Made by a program: the position numbers and the translations under genes
Notes under the pieces: model-generated
What the model saw: the letters and a program-made list of their open reading frames with translations, nothing else
Database searches by the model: none
What the model was told of the DNA's origin: nothing
Source: Nautilus pompilius
Lineage: Eukaryota; Mollusca; Cephalopoda; Nautilida; Nautilidae
Assembly (NCBI GenBank): GCA_018389105.1
Contig: JACATO010000648.1
Location: forward strand, 1,178,001 to 1,242,000
Direction: 5' to 3'
DNA: 64,000 bases
Part shown: positions 1 to 12,109 of the stretch, one piece after another
How positions within the stretch are numbered: position 1 is the stretch's first letter
How the letters are laid out: the number at the start of each line of letters is the position of its first letter

Positions 1-1132
1 ACTTACTCGTATTTTCATTTCACCCGTGATGATGGAATGTGTGGAGCAACGATCTTGCATCAAGTTTTGCCAAAAGCTTGGAGATACCCAAGCGGAAACA
101 ATTCGCAAAATTAAACAGGCTTTTGGTGACAATGCCATGAGTGTTACCCAAATAAAAGAATGGTACAACAGGTTCAAAGATGGCTGCACATCAGTGGAGA
201 GTGACCAGAGTTCCGGGAGGCTGTAAACAAGCCGCAATGCAGTTGTTATCAAGAAAGTGTGGACCTTGATAATGGAGGATTGTCGATTGATGGTGCGGGA
301 AATTGATGATGAGGTTGGGATCAGTAAAGATTCTGTACATGCAATTTTAAAGGATTTGGGCTTGTGCTATGCCCGAGCTGCTTTCTCAGGAACTACTACA
401 ACTTCGTCTTGAGGTTGTGTAGGACCTGCTGGATACTGCCAACAGGAATCCGGAGATCCAGAATACTGTGATAACTGGAGATGAGACGTGGGTGTACGGG
501 TATGATCCAGAAACCAAAGTTCAGTCATCACAGTGGAAGCACCCAATGTCGCCAGGGCCCAAAAAAGTACGTCAGGTCTGGAGCAAAATCAAGGTGATGC
601 TGACTGTTTTCTTTGACTACTGTGGTGTTGTGCATCACAAATACACACCAGAAGGACAAACAGTTACAAAGGAGTACTATCAGGAAGTCCGACATGTTTG
701 TGATGCAGTTCAGTGCAAGAGACCGCATCTGAGGGCCTCGCAAAACTGGCAGCTTCATCATGACAACGCCCCAGCTCATTCGTCGCAGCTGATCCAAGGT
801 TTCTTGGCAAAGAAAAGCATTTTGCTCATTCACCAGGCTCCCTACTCTCCAGATACGGCTCCTTCTGACTTCTGGTTGTTCCCAAAAATGAAGATGCCAC
901 TGAAAGGCTCCCGCTTTGAGAGCCGAGAGGACATCATGCGGATTGCGACGGCAGAGCTGAGAGCCATTCCGGAAGAAGCATTCCATATGTGTTTTGAACA
1001 GTGGAAGGATCGCTGGGCTAAGTGTGTGGAGGCACAAGGGGCCTACTTTGAAGGGGATTAGCAATTGAACCCCACCGAGTACGTAATTTTTTTTTCCCAG
1101 CCTAAGGTCGGATACTTTTCCGACAGACCTCG
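1..1132 (+). mobile_element. Mariner element, copy 1 (5' end outside window)
   Basis: This is a Tc1/mariner-superfamily DNA transposon that moves by cut-and-paste into TA dinucleotides. The right end reads TTTTCCGACAGACCTCG and is followed by TA at 1133-1134. It matches the terminal repeat of the complete copy at 12040-13327 apart from one substitution (TTTCC for TTTTC). By alignment with that copy the window opens about 180 bp inside the element, so the left repeat is not visible. The sequence is clearly more GC-rich than its surroundings, as expected of a relatively recent arrival. It belongs to the same family as the copies at 12040-13327 and 60446-61649. Nonsense codons and a deletion make it non-autonomous. 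Confidence 0.93.
29..1061 (+). pseudogene. Mariner transposase (DD34D), broken in the N-terminal half
   Basis: The transposase would bind the terminal repeats through two N-terminal helix-turn-helix domains and cut DNA with a DDE/D RNase H-like domain. The reading frame opens MMECVEQRSCIKF and covers the first helix-turn-helix, then meets TAA at about 224-226. Around 365-385 roughly 20 bp present in the copy at 12110-13124 are missing, which shifts the frame. From about 468 to the stop at 1059-1061 the catalytic half is open. The first Asp is in ITGDE (480-482), the second in HHDNAPAH (762-764) and the third in APSDFWLF (867-869). The last two are separated by exactly 34 residues, the mariner DD34D signature. 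The C terminus GAYFEGD is intact. This is the best-preserved catalytic domain of the three copies, but no full-length protein can be made. Confidence 0.93.
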
Positions 1133-1134
1133 TA

Positions 1135-3112
1135 TATGATGAGGCTAGATCAACTGCAATACCACTAGTCAGAAAAAGATGTCAAATCCTTCATAACACT
1201 GTCAAATCACATCACAATCTATGATACTTCCAGATTCGTGAATATTAATGAGTTGTTTGTGCATATCATTGAAATATTTTCTGGGATGATCTGGATAAAT
1301 GGGGTGTTGAAATAATTTTTCAACATGTCTGTAATCATGTTCATGGAGAGATATTTGAAACAAACTGCAAACATTATCGGTTTTGGTATTGAAAGACGTG
1401 TCTATTTTTAGTCACTGCATGACATCACTGATCATGAGGCAATCTTATGTCATTTGTGCTGTGTTAAATTGCATACTTTAAAAAGCAAAACATGTCAGTT
1501 TTAGCTATCTATCAACACTTTAATTTGATTTTTAGATAATACAGCACAATTAAATTCATAAATTCAACTTGTAATTTCATTTCTGATAGCACGAAGCAAC
1601 ATTCAGCTTGGTTTCAAGTTGTCTGACATTTGGGTCTCAATAACTAGGCTAACACAGCAGTCAACATGCTCAGTTGTTCTCTGATTGTATAATATGGTAC
1701 ATGCTTCTGGGAAACCACCATGGTGAATACTGTACACTAGCAAAAGAAAGATAGGGAGAAATGTAAAAACACTGATCATCCATTGCAATTTGTTTGCCTT
1801 TAGTCTCAGCTGTACAGTATAAAATCTACAACATGGTGCATTGGAATAGCAGATATTCCTCCGACTTATTCTTAATGTTAATTCACCTAACTTGTGATTT
1901 GCCTTCTCCTCCTCGTTTTTTTTTTTTTTTTTGAAGTCTGCAATGTATCCTTCATTTTATGCCAGTCTTAACACATTTCTTGCTGATACCGTATTTTCTG
2001 TGGGCAGCCATGTTACCACAATGAACTTAACTTTCAGCTTGAATGCTGCCACATATGACATGACTTGTGTGACATTACAGGAGACATTTTGAGATGAGGT
2101 AGAAGAGTTGTTGGGGTATTTATACTTAAAATTAAAAAGGTAGATAGAACATAATTGGTGAACTCACACTTATTATTGATTGGATAATTTTGCATGCTTC
2201 CATAAGTGCATGAACAGCAAATTGCTCATCCATTTGGCAAACATAGTTTATTTCAGAAAAAAACAGGCTTTGTCATTTAAAAAAAAATATTTTCATTAAA
2301 ACAATCTCAATGACTCTATCCATAGATAAGTTGATTTGGAGAATAAGTAATGAAAAATATGGTAATTTTATATGGACAGTTAAAAAGTGTTGTTGGTAAG
2401 TTTAGTTTTTTTTTCTGACTTGCTATCAAAGTTTGCTGCTCTATTTTTCTTTAAAGTCAATATTATACATTTTTTAGGATATTTGAATTTGATTATGTGT
2501 TCATTATGCATATTTTAAAGGAAACAATCTGGAAATTTTTGTACTTTATAAAATGTGTATGTTATATCAAAGAAATGTGTAGGGTTCAGTGCTATTTTGT
2601 GAGATTCAGGGTGGTGCTGAAAAAACAAATGTGAAACAGAGAAATTTTAAAACAAGGTTTCCTGGGTGAGATGCTAGGTGTGTTTATCATTTTGCATTTT
2701 TTGTTTGCACGGTTTGAGAAACTTCATTAAGCCATATTGCTTGGCTGTGGGATATAACAATAATATCAAGAGCTGGCTTGGTGTTACAAAAAAAACCTGA
2801 CTAGGACTTATCTTCACGAAAGTAATAGATGCTAAAATCATTTCACAGAGGACTGCATTACTTGTAAACATAATTGAAGAGAGATTTTGCAAAGCAACTA
2901 TGACATGAAAAGTGCTGCTGTTCTACCAGTGTTTGTATACTGGCAGCAAAAGCATGCATGCATGCACACACCACCCCTGACAAGAAACTGAAGATTCTTT
3001 TAAGTTTCCAAAATTATATGAACTTTTCAAAATGTAATGAATAATTGCTTTTATTTGAGCTGCCACTGTTGATTAGTCTGCTTTCTTAGTACCATTTTGG
3101 AAAGTTCCTTAC
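1135..3112. other. AT-rich non-coding stretch
   Basis: No exon, RNA gene or recognisable transposon was found here. The stretch has many stop codons in all frames and T/A homopolymers, for example T runs near 1917-1932. If the teneurin exon at 14838 is read correctly, this would be intron downstream of it or sequence beyond the gene. Confidence 0.5.
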
Positions 3113-3431
3113 TGTTAGGGAGACTGATTTACCCCCAAAAGTTCAAGTATTCTTATCAAAACGCGTTAAATAACGAAATAGAAGAACATTCCAGAATATG
3201 CCGGAAGGTTACAGAACAGCGGAACGGAACAACCTCATTGGCTGACAGTCTTGACCAATCAGAATGCGAGTTTGGTTCCTTTGATTGCTATATAAATAGG
3301 CTCATTTCTGGTAGCAAGGGGATTTCGGTTTTTCTTGCAATACATGTTGTTTTACGCAATGGTGTTTTTAATTTCAAGGCGATTTGGGACACAAGCGACC
3401 CAGGATTCGATAGCAAGCGGGGAACACATCA
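3113..3431 (+). repeat. Candidate 5' LTR of the gypsy element
   Basis: The stretch begins TGTTAGGGAGACTG and could end ...CACATCA, giving the TG...CA ends usual for LTRs at about 319 bp. Two bases later comes TGGTGATGAGAG (3434-3445), a possible tRNA primer-binding site because it starts with TGG. The gag reading frame starts 44 bp further on, at 3475. Promoter-like motifs lie inside. No 3' LTR is present because the element is truncated, so the boundaries cannot be confirmed by comparing two LTRs. The start is fairly persuasive and the end is a guess. Confidence 0.5.
3237..3298 (+). promoter_or_regulatory. CCAAT boxes and TATA box in the candidate LTR
   Basis: An inverted CCAAT box (ATTGG, 3237-3241), a forward CCAAT box (3255-3259, in GACCAATCAGA) and a TATA box (TATATAAATA, 3289-3298) lie in order. 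The CCAAT-to-TATA spacing of about 30 bp is shorter than typical, but the arrangement fits an RNA polymerase II promoter in a U3 region. Transcription would begin near 3320-3330 and read into gag. This is inferred from motifs only. Confidence 0.45.
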
Positions 3432-3474
3432 ACTGGTGATGAGAGAACCCAAGATGATGATCAGTTTTGAATAA

Positions 3475-4130
3475 ATGCAAGCCCTTCTTCAACAGCAGCA
3501 GAAGCAGTTCGAACAATCACAAATGAAGCTCATCGAATCGTTAACACAGAAGATGAACATTCAAGAGCCAACAGTCAATCGAAACTCAAATGCAACAGAA
3601 GCCATCCTGAATTCAATTAGTGAGTTTCAATTCAACCAGGTCAATGGCATCACATTTGATTGCTGGTTCAAAAAGTATGAGGACATCTTCAATGTCGACA
3701 TGGTGCACGTCGATGACGCTAAAAAGGTGCGCATGCTGCTGAGGGAGTTGGGGAATTCTGAACATGATCGGTATGTCAATTTCATTTTGCCGAAGAATCC
3801 TCAGGTTTGCAGTTTCGCAGAAACAGCACGTTATCGCAAATTTTCGGAGAACGGCGTCACTCTTCAATGTCTGAAGTTGGTCAAGAACCTAGGCGATGAC
3901 TCGGTCACATATGCGGGCATTGTCAACTGGGAATGCTAATGTTTCAAACTGCGGAACATGATAGATGACCAATTCAAATGTCTCATCTTTGCATGTGGTC
4001 TACAGTCAACCCAAGACGCAAACATCAGAACATGAATAATCAACCGATTGGAGCAGGACCAAGACTTCGCCCTACAATCGGTGACAACAGAATGCCAACG
4101 TCTGGTCAATCTGAAGCATGATACCGCAAT
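3475..4130 (+). pseudogene. Gypsy Gag (capsid region), with nonsense codons
   Basis: Gag forms the cytoplasmic virus-like particle of LTR retrotransposons. The frame starts MQALLQQQQKQFEQSQ, a Gln-rich likely coiled coil, and continues into a capsid-like region with FDCWFKKYEDIF and LLRELG motifs typical of gypsy gag. It is stopped by TAA at 3937-3939 and TGA at 4033-4035, but the same frame carries Gag-like sequence on both sides (for example QFKCLIFACGLQS and LVNLKHDTAMVEQ). The nucleocapsid then continues in a different frame from about 4118, so either a frameshift mutation or a natural frame change lies near 4118-4135. The TGA is consistent with a CGA-to-TGA change. Confidence 0.85.
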
Positions 4131-5648
4131 GGTGGAACAACGGCAACCAACAGTGGTCCATGCAGTCTCACCAAGTCAATCAAGAGACGTCAAGCCGCAG
4201 ACAACCTCGCACACCCTGCTGGCATTGTGGAAAGTGGCATTATTCAAAATACTGTAAATTTAAACGGTACACATGCTCGAAATGCCACAAGCGTGGGCAT
4301 AAAGAAGACTGCTGTGGAGTTGAATGTCATCCAATGCGAGCTAATTATTTCGATGGCAATCAGTCCCGACGCCAAACCAGGCAATCGAGATCAATCATGT
4401 CAACATGTTCAGTCACTTCACAAGTCAAGCGGAAGTATGTTCCAGTCAACATAAATGAGAAGCGCATTCGACTCCAACTGGATACCGCTTCCGATATCAC
4501 CCTGATATCATATCGGACATGGAACCTAATTGGCAGACCAACAGTTCAAATGACGTTTCAAACAGCTCGAAGCGCTTCCGGGAGCTCACTGAAAATCAAC
4601 GGTCAAATCTCCTGCACTGTATCAATGAATGGCATTTCGTTCCAAGGCGTATGTTACCTCAAGGAACAGGATTTGGACCTCGAACTCGATTGGATCGAAA
4701 AACTCCAACTTCTTGATCAACCACTGAACTCAATCTGCAGCCAAATCGACACGTCTCAAACAGCCTCACCTGGTGTTTCGACGATGATACAGATATTGAT
4801 CAAAGAGATGCTGGAACGGAAGCATCCAACAGTTTTTGCCAAGGGGCTTGGCCTCTGCACCAAGTTTGAAGCTGAATTGACTCTCCGCAAGGAAGTCAAA
4901 CCTATTTTCCGTCCAAAATGTCCCGTGCCCTATGCTGCACTCGCCACAGTGGAACAAGAACTTGCACGTCTGGAACAAGCTGGTGTGATATCACCTATCA
5001 ACTATTCTACTTGGGCAGCGCCTATCGTAGTGGTCAAGAAACCCAATGGCTCAATCAGACTGTGTGCTGATTTTTCAACCGGGTTGAACAACGCGCTGGA
5101 ACAATATCAATATCCTCTTCCTGTACCGGAAGATTTGCTTGCAAAACTCAACGGTGGAAGATGCTTTGCAAAACTGGACCTGGCAGAAGCTTACTTGCAG
5201 ATTCCAGTAGAAGCCCCCTCCCGAGTACTGCTGACAATCAATACCCACAAAGGATTGTTTCAGTATAATCGATTGCCTTTTGGTGTCAAAACAGCACCTG
5301 CAATATTCCAACAGCTGATGGATACCATGCTGCATGACGTTCCAGGAGCTGCAGCTTATTTGGACGATGTCATTGTCATGGGAACAGACAATGAAGACTT
5401 GCTCAAGAAGTTGGAAACGGTACTTGAACATTTCGGTGAGTACGGTCTTTGTGTACACCCTGACAAGTGCCAAGTTGGATTGAACTGTGTCAAGTACCTC
5501 GGTTTCATCATTGACCAACACGGCCGTTGAGTGGATCCATCAAATGTTAAGGCGATCGAAGCGATGCCATCACCAAACGATACGCAAACACTACATGCAT
5601 TCCTCGAGTTAGTCAGCTACTATAGCACGTTCTTACCATCACTTCACT
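4118..5648 (+). pseudogene. Gypsy nucleocapsid-protease-reverse transcriptase, 3'-truncated
   Basis: Domains in order, counted from 4118: two zinc knuckles, CWHCGKWHYSKYC at residues 34-46 and CSKCHKRGHKEDCC at 53-66; aspartic protease with active site LDTASD at 121-126; reverse transcriptase from about 240 to 470 with KPIFRPKCPVPY, ADFSTGLN, catalytic FAKLDLAEAY (Asp354) and the YLDD box at 414-417. A TGA at 5528-5530 interrupts the frame, which then continues (VDPSNVKAIEAMPSP) to about 5648 before homology is lost. The product would copy element RNA into DNA, but integrase is missing. Most of the reverse transcriptase looks unbroken, which argues for recent decay. Confidence 0.92.
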
Positions 5649-6149
5649 TACAAATACTGATTATTAGTAACCATTAATACTAAAGAGAAAACAAATGGAG
5701 GTGACTCTGGCTATCACTTTGTACTTCCATGAATGTGACTAGATTATCATTTAAAACTATAGTTGAGTAAAAAAAAAAAAAAAAAAAAAATGTAGAAACT
5801 TTTATTTTTCAAATAAATAAGTGTTGAAACAAAATTCAAATGAAGTCAAACAAGGTTATTCACAGCGTGACAGTGAATTTGCATGTATACCACACATACA
5901 CACATACTCTGTTTCTCTCTCTCCCCTAACTAGTAAACATCCAAAGACCAACTCCTGAGAACTCATGAAATTCTTTCTAAATATGATTATGGTATTAGTT
6001 ATATTCACTATACTCAGTATTATGAAGACATTCATAGCAATGACAAAATATGAGTGAGGTTAATACTTTGCAAGAGTTATTCTTGGTTTGTGGGGTTGTG
6101 TAGCTCATGGCACAGAATGTGTATTGGAGATTCTTGGTTTAAGATGACA
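5649..6149. other. AT-rich non-coding stretch after the gypsy truncation
   Basis: It contains an A-run at about 5770-5790 and short CT-rich runs near 5911-5925. No coding signal was seen. Confidence 0.5.
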
Positions 6150-6720
6150 CTTTTAGAGGGATTAGTGAATAGGCCATACAAGCTCAATGGGGTTCATTCC
6201 CAGTGATTAGCCAGTCCATGGCAGAGTTGTGATGCCCAGATTTTCTCTTCATTTTTGCACTGAATGGGCAGCATGAGCTAGGGTACCAGCTTTCATAAAA
6301 AAATACTCCCCCCTCTGAATAAATCATTAGCAAAAGTAAAGCAACCCTTCTTGCAGAATGCTGATGTATTAGGAAAATGTTACAGCTCCTTCATGACCTG
6401 TGATCATCCAGTGGGCTAAATTTCACCTAACACCATCTCAGACAAACAACATTACATTTTGTCATGACTTGCAAATGGTTCATTGAAATTTCTTGTGCTG
6501 GATGGCACCAAAACCACAGAAAACCACTGTCTGAAACTTTGAAAACCTGGACTTACTGGAGAAAGTGACTGTTCAAAAAGACAGGAGGGTATGATGGCAT
6601 CACATTTCCCATTGCAGTTGTTGACTAATACTGTGAAAAGTGGTTTGCATTTCCATTTTTCTGCTGTAAAAATTAAAAATGATGTCTGAAGGTTCTTGTG
6701 GACCTGCATATGTTTTGTTT
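6150..6720 (-). mobile_element. Tc1-like transposon relic
   Basis: Reading the minus strand, a Tc1-type catalytic core can be followed through several frameshifts. A YISILQEGLL segment (usually followed by the second Asp region in Tc1 transposases) is at about 6360. It is followed by AHAAHSVQK and NLGITTLPW (about 6280-6210), and then by a degenerate SLGMNPIELVW block (about 6205-6175) that corresponds to the SPDLNPIE box holding the last catalytic Glu. The second catalytic Asp has been lost (MKAGTLAH where Tc1 has a QDNAPxH-like motif). An upstream open stretch at 6452-6709 covers part of the preceding domain. No terminal repeats were identified. The relic is old. Confidence 0.6.
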
Positions 6721-9700
6721 TTTGTTGTATGTCATAGTTTGGTTTCCGTGCTTCTCTTCACAGTACAGTGTTACTGTTCAATTGGCTTTGAGTGTCTAGA
6801 ATAACCAGGAATGGTTGTCTTGTAGCTTCTCTTGGACAGTCATTTTGTTAACAGTTGTCAGCAGAATACCCTATCTATTTACATATGTTAAATCCTTGTA
6901 CATCAAAAATGAAGTTTATTCTCATGGCTAAATTATAAGTAGCAATTTAATTCAGGAATAGTTAAATACTACTACGCAAACAGAATTGCTGAGTCAAAAC
7001 GTGTTTTGTATAATTTAATAATCAGTTAACTAAAGTAAAACCTTTAGTCTGCAAAATTTTAAAAAATGATATTGACTACTATCATTTTGTCATCTTGTCA
7101 CAGTATAGTCAGAATCATTGATGAATGGTAGAAGAGTTAGAGAAAAATGTTTTCAGGAAAGCCCCCCCCTCCACAGTTTATCTACTTCTTTCTTCCATGT
7201 AAAATTTTTTTACATACCAGTTTCTTGTAAATTTACATTTCTAACCTATCACTAAATATATTTATTGAGGTGAGAAACAGTAATTTTTTTCAAAAAATAT
7301 GCGTGTCTTATCTTTTGTAATTGTTTTATGTAGCAACATTTAATATACATTAAAAAAATTCCTATTGTTAAAATTTCAATTTTCTGAATTATATAAAATC
7401 TAACTTTAAAAATAACTTGATATCCTATAGCAAAGAAATAATTTGTCAGCAGCTATCTAAAAATGTGCATTAAATACTTAGAAACATTTATGTTAGTTAC
7501 CTGAACAAAAACCATTAGCCAGCATTGTAAATGAAATAGTTTTTTAGAACCTTCCCATTATCATATCCTAAATATTATAAGTACATCACCTTACAATAAT
7601 AACTTCAACCAGATATAGAAATTACATTGAAAAAAAAGAGGCCCTTGTATAACCAATGTATCTCCTATATATCTCTTCATTAAAAAGGATACAACTAAAT
7701 AAAATAAGTAATGTAAACTTATTGTTGAATATCCTATACTTAATTTTTCATTGTCAGTAAAATCTTTGACATTAGAATCCTAGGTGAATATTTTTTCCTT
7801 AGAAAAATATTTAACTTTTTTTTTCTTCTCCATTTTACACTTACAAAAATACTAATAGTGGAAAAAGTTTAATTAATTTATGTAAGAATAAATTTTCAAC
7901 ATTTATAAAAAATTAATAAATGTTTCAATGAAATTTGTATAAAAGTTCATATAAGTTTCAGGTTTTAACATTTTTATTGTAAGTGCATTAAATATGTATA
8001 TGTACAGTAGGTGGGTACCATGGCAAAATGTCTGCATTCTAATTATCATGAGAACTGAACTACTCTCAGATGATTATTAAATTTATTAAAATTTGTAATC
8101 GTAATGTTTAATACTGCAGATTTTATTTTGTTCAGTCCATTTTCTTAAAAATTAGGCTTAAAATAAATAGATATACATACATGACACATGATATAGCCAT
8201 TATATTTTAATTTTTTCAAACTAAATGTATCCAAATGTGACTATACTGTCCTCATTACATTTAGCTGCATATTTATGAAAAAAGTATAAACTCTGATATG
8301 CATTTTTTTTTAATATGTAGCTAAAATTTGTGAAAAATGAGAATTTTAATTTGACATTAAAATGTAATTTAGTACAAAATCTGAATTTTGCTATATATTT
8401 AGGGATACAAATTAGAAATATTTCTATCTGATAAAAAGAAAGTTAACTATTAGCATATATATAACTGCATTACAAACCCCCCCAAATCTGAGAAATGTTT
8501 ACATCATTAGTGATAAATTAATAACATCTGTATAACTGTTACTTATAAAATTTTATTGAATTATTATCAAAATAGCTTTTATTCCAGAATTATAATGCTT
8601 TTTTTCCAACCTCATTGAAAAGACTTAAAACAAAATATTTTAAAAAGTTAATTAAAACTTCTGAAGAAAAATAAAATTATACAATGCATTTACAATATTT
8701 TAAATTAGTAATAATTTTGATTTTTTAGTTTTAAAAAAGTCTACTTTAAATGTTCTTCCAATCATTTTAAGTTATAATGAAGGAAAAATTGTAGTGTGTT
8801 ATTTAAGTGTTATATATTGTAAACTGCTAAAATGTAATCATTTATGGGAATTATTTAATTAGGTAAGAATCTAAAATGACTGATATTTTATGATAATAGA
8901 TTTTGTTTAAATATGCACTTTTTTAACCAAAATAAAGTTTGGTTATAGCTAATCATGCATATTTAAGTTGCTATTCTACTGATGAAATGATTAATTGATC
9001 ATTGCTTTTCTTGCCTAAGTTCATAAACATTCCTCTCAACTTAATTGCTGTTTTAAACTCTTTTTTAAATATATTTTACAAGCTTTATTTGTTAAAAGAA
9101 TTAAATTTGATGAGATGTTATTGATTTGAGAGAAAACTAATGTTTTTCTTACAATCAAACCATAGCCATTAACAATTTTTACAATTCACTTGGTGAAAAA
9201 TACTGCTGATACCTTTAAATATAATCATTTACAGAAGATAAAGAGTATCTAACTGTCTCTCTAATTTATGGTTATTCAATAAATGTTCAAAGATGCATAA
9301 CGTCACCAACAGCTATATCCAAGAAATTATACTTAAAGTGAGGTCTAATCAAATGCATTCTTTAGCTGTGCAAAAGTAAGTAGTCTCAAATGCCATAATG
9401 CCATTGAAATTCATGCTGATAGATATAAAAGCCATAATAATATTCAAAGGTTGAAGCATTTTCAAAGTTTGCTACCTATTGTGAAGAGCAATTTCATAAA
9501 AATTCAGTCATTTGATCTGTTTAATGTAAAGGATACCAATGTTTGTCATTTGTCTCTTAATTCAGAATAATATTCTTTTTTATTGTTAATGATTCTACAA
9601 AAAAGTTTTAGTTATGCAAAAAATTTTTTTACATGAGCATCTTGTTAAAAACAAAGAGCTTAATAACTTAAAGGAAGAGAAGTAGTTAATAAATTTCCTA

Positions 9701-12037
9701 AATCAATCTGATTCAATTAAATTATTTAGAGAAAAGTTTTATTTTTCCTCTTAATAATATGTAGATTATAAAAGAAAAGGGCTTTTCTGATATGAATTTT
9801 TAAAAAGTACTCTGGTAATAATTTTTGCTTACATATAAGCTCTTATGTCTGCTTAATGTGGTCAAAATTATGATTTTTATATTCTTTTGGAGAATATTTT
9901 CTTATTTTAAGATGTATTTCCTCACTAGCTTTGTATAGATCAGTCAGATAAATACTATGAGTGCTTATTTTAAATAAAATAAAATTTATTATCAAAACAC
10001 ACACACACCGGCTAATGAGCACTCTGTTATACTTCATATTTTTATGGATGTATTTAAATCTGCAGATTATGAAACAAATTGCTGAATAAAATTGTCAAGC
10101 ACTGTAAACATAGATTTACAAAATGGCTGAATTGTTCATTAAACCCCCATCATATTTTACAAGCTAAATTTCCTAGTTAACAAAAAATTACTATTATTTA
10201 TTTAAAGGTGATGCTTACATGTTGGCCATATAAATGGGTACAAGGTATTCAAATAAAAATGAAGGCATTTGACAAACTAATGCTAATACCCAAACTTAAA
10301 TATAATTTTGATCGCTACAGAAACAAATGATTATTGCAGAATCAGTTGAATTTTGAAAATATAGGTGCAAACACGCAGACATACATTCTTGAGTGACAAT
10401 GTTGATATAGACCATGCATTTAAGTTGAAAAGTATGCATGGCTTTTACAATTGTTAAAAAATCTTGTATGCATATTTTTAGTGTAATTATATAAATGCAG
10501 AAAAGAGAAAATGCAGGCCATACACAAGATCCTTCATGTCAAGGATGAACAGTCAACTGCACATGCATATAATGGAGTGTGTTCTGAAACATGAAGATAT
10601 TGATATTAACACTGATGAATTAGATGGTTAGACAAGTGGTCTTGAAAATAGATGTGCATTGTCTTGCTAAAAGCACTAGAAGTGGATGGAAAGGTAAAAT
10701 GAAGTGGGTGGTGGCACATTTTGTACAAATTCTAATTTTAACTAACAAGTTTTATTATTTAGAAAAATACAAACAACTATTTTACATTACTTTAAATTTT
10801 GGATGCCAATCCTAATTATTCAGTCAGTCTATTTTGCAATGTTTCATAAAAGTATAAAATGGTATCAGAAATTGTTTTATTGCTGCTGCTGTTATTTTCA
10901 TCTAGCAGAATTCTGAATGATACTATCACAATTTCATGCCTTGTGAAATTGCCAATATCACTAAACATCCAATTAATACAAGAAAATATGAAGTTAATGT
11001 TGGATCATAAAAAAATAATACAGTATTCATTGAATTCAAAATTTGTTAAATAATATTTCTAATAAATAATAAATAGAACCAAACAAAAATCAAAATGCAA
11101 TAAACAATGTCTTGCTTTGCTTTTTTCGAAGAAAAGAGAAAAATACTACTTTTGGTTTCAAAACATTGATCTCACCTACACCTGGTTTATGCAATTACCT
11201 ATTTTATGTCAGTCAGTTAACAAAGCTTAAAATGCAGATAGTTTTAAATTATTTCTTCAGGTTTGGCGTTTATCTCTATCAAGTATTTCAATACTGATGT
11301 AGAATCACAATTGAGAAAATAAATTTTGAAAAAGAAATATATGGCCACAATAATATTTTGTACTGTAAATCAGGCAAAAAAAAAGAAGCAATGCATCATA
11401 GCATAGTGTGTAATTTCTGCTATGTAGAGCTTCAAAGAAAAATGCACCATTTACTCTCATATCATCCATGTGTTTTGCTTTTCAAAGTTCAAATTTTTCC
11501 TAGTACAAATTAAAAAAAAATTTTTTTTTCCATTTTATCTTAGAATTATTTTTAGCAAGAAGTTTTAAGAAAAAAAATCAAATAAATGAATGCCAATAAG
11601 TAGTCACTGATCAGTCAGCAGATTATATTCTAATAAAAGCTTTTCTGAAAGCTCATTAATAGAATATTATTTAGCCAGAGATGTAATTATCATCATGCAG
11701 AGGCTGTTTTGAATGATTATACAATTGAGAATGAAGACTTTAAGCAAAGGTTTCATATTTTCACATTTTAACTTTTAAAGAAAAATAATTATAAAAATTG
11801 AAAAAAAAAATATTTTTAAGAAACTGTTGGTGCCAAAAGAGTGCCAAATGTATTCTATTAATTTTCATTAACCATGTCTTGATAGTAGCTTACCCACTAC
11901 ATTAACTACAAACAGAGAGATGCTTTATTACTAATTTTAAACTATAAAGTTTATGGTGTAGTTAGAAGTCTGCTGATAGAAAGGAGTTAGAGAAATATAA
12001 CAGAAAATTTGTCTTTACTAATCACTGATTTGAACAA
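6721..12037. other. Long AT-rich non-coding stretch (intron-like)
   Basis: About 5.3 kb with no coding signal, no RNA gene and no TE I can name. It contains poly-C runs at 7162-7169 and 8477-8483, a short AC run near 9997-10008, and many A/T homopolymers. Short open frames at 10624-11297 have AT-driven composition (Ile, Lys, Leu, Phe, Asn) and no recognisable motif. Confidence 0.5.
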
Positions 12038-12039
12038 TA

Positions 12040-12061
12040 CGAGGTCTGTCGAAAAAGTATC
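12040..12061 (+). repeat. Left TIR of mariner copy 2
   Basis: A 22-bp terminal inverted repeat preceded by TA at 12038-12039. It is a perfect inverted match to 13306-13327. It is the transposase binding and cleavage site. Confidence 0.95.
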
Positions 12062-12109
12062 CAACCTTAGGCTGGGAAAAAAAAATATGTACTTGGTGGG
12101 GTTCAATTG

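Larger units (their letters stand above)
3113..5648 (+). mobile_element. Ty3/gypsy LTR retrotransposon, 3'-truncated
   Basis: Order seen: candidate LTR, gag, zinc-knuckle nucleocapsid, aspartic protease, reverse transcriptase. Coding homology stops abruptly near 5648, at the start of the connection/RNase H region, just after residues FLPSLH. RNase H, integrase and the 3' LTR are absent, and ordinary AT-rich DNA with an A-run at about 5769 follows. The Pol sequence looks like the K02A2.6-like gypsy lineages common in invertebrates, including chelicerates (established family knowledge, recognised by eye). Only a few nonsense changes are present, so the copy is not ancient, yet it cannot move on its own. 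Confidence 0.9.

Noticed and set aside
528-1064. 178-codon open frame on the minus strand across mariner copy 1
   Set aside because: It is antisense to the well-supported transposase frame. The same antisense opening appears in copy 3 (61040-61441).
3097-3474. 125-codon open frame before gag
   Set aside because: It overlaps the candidate LTR, including its TATA box, and has no protein motif. It is a chance opening.
5075-5521. 148-codon minus-strand open frame
   Set aside because: It is antisense to the reverse transcriptase and has no motif of its own.
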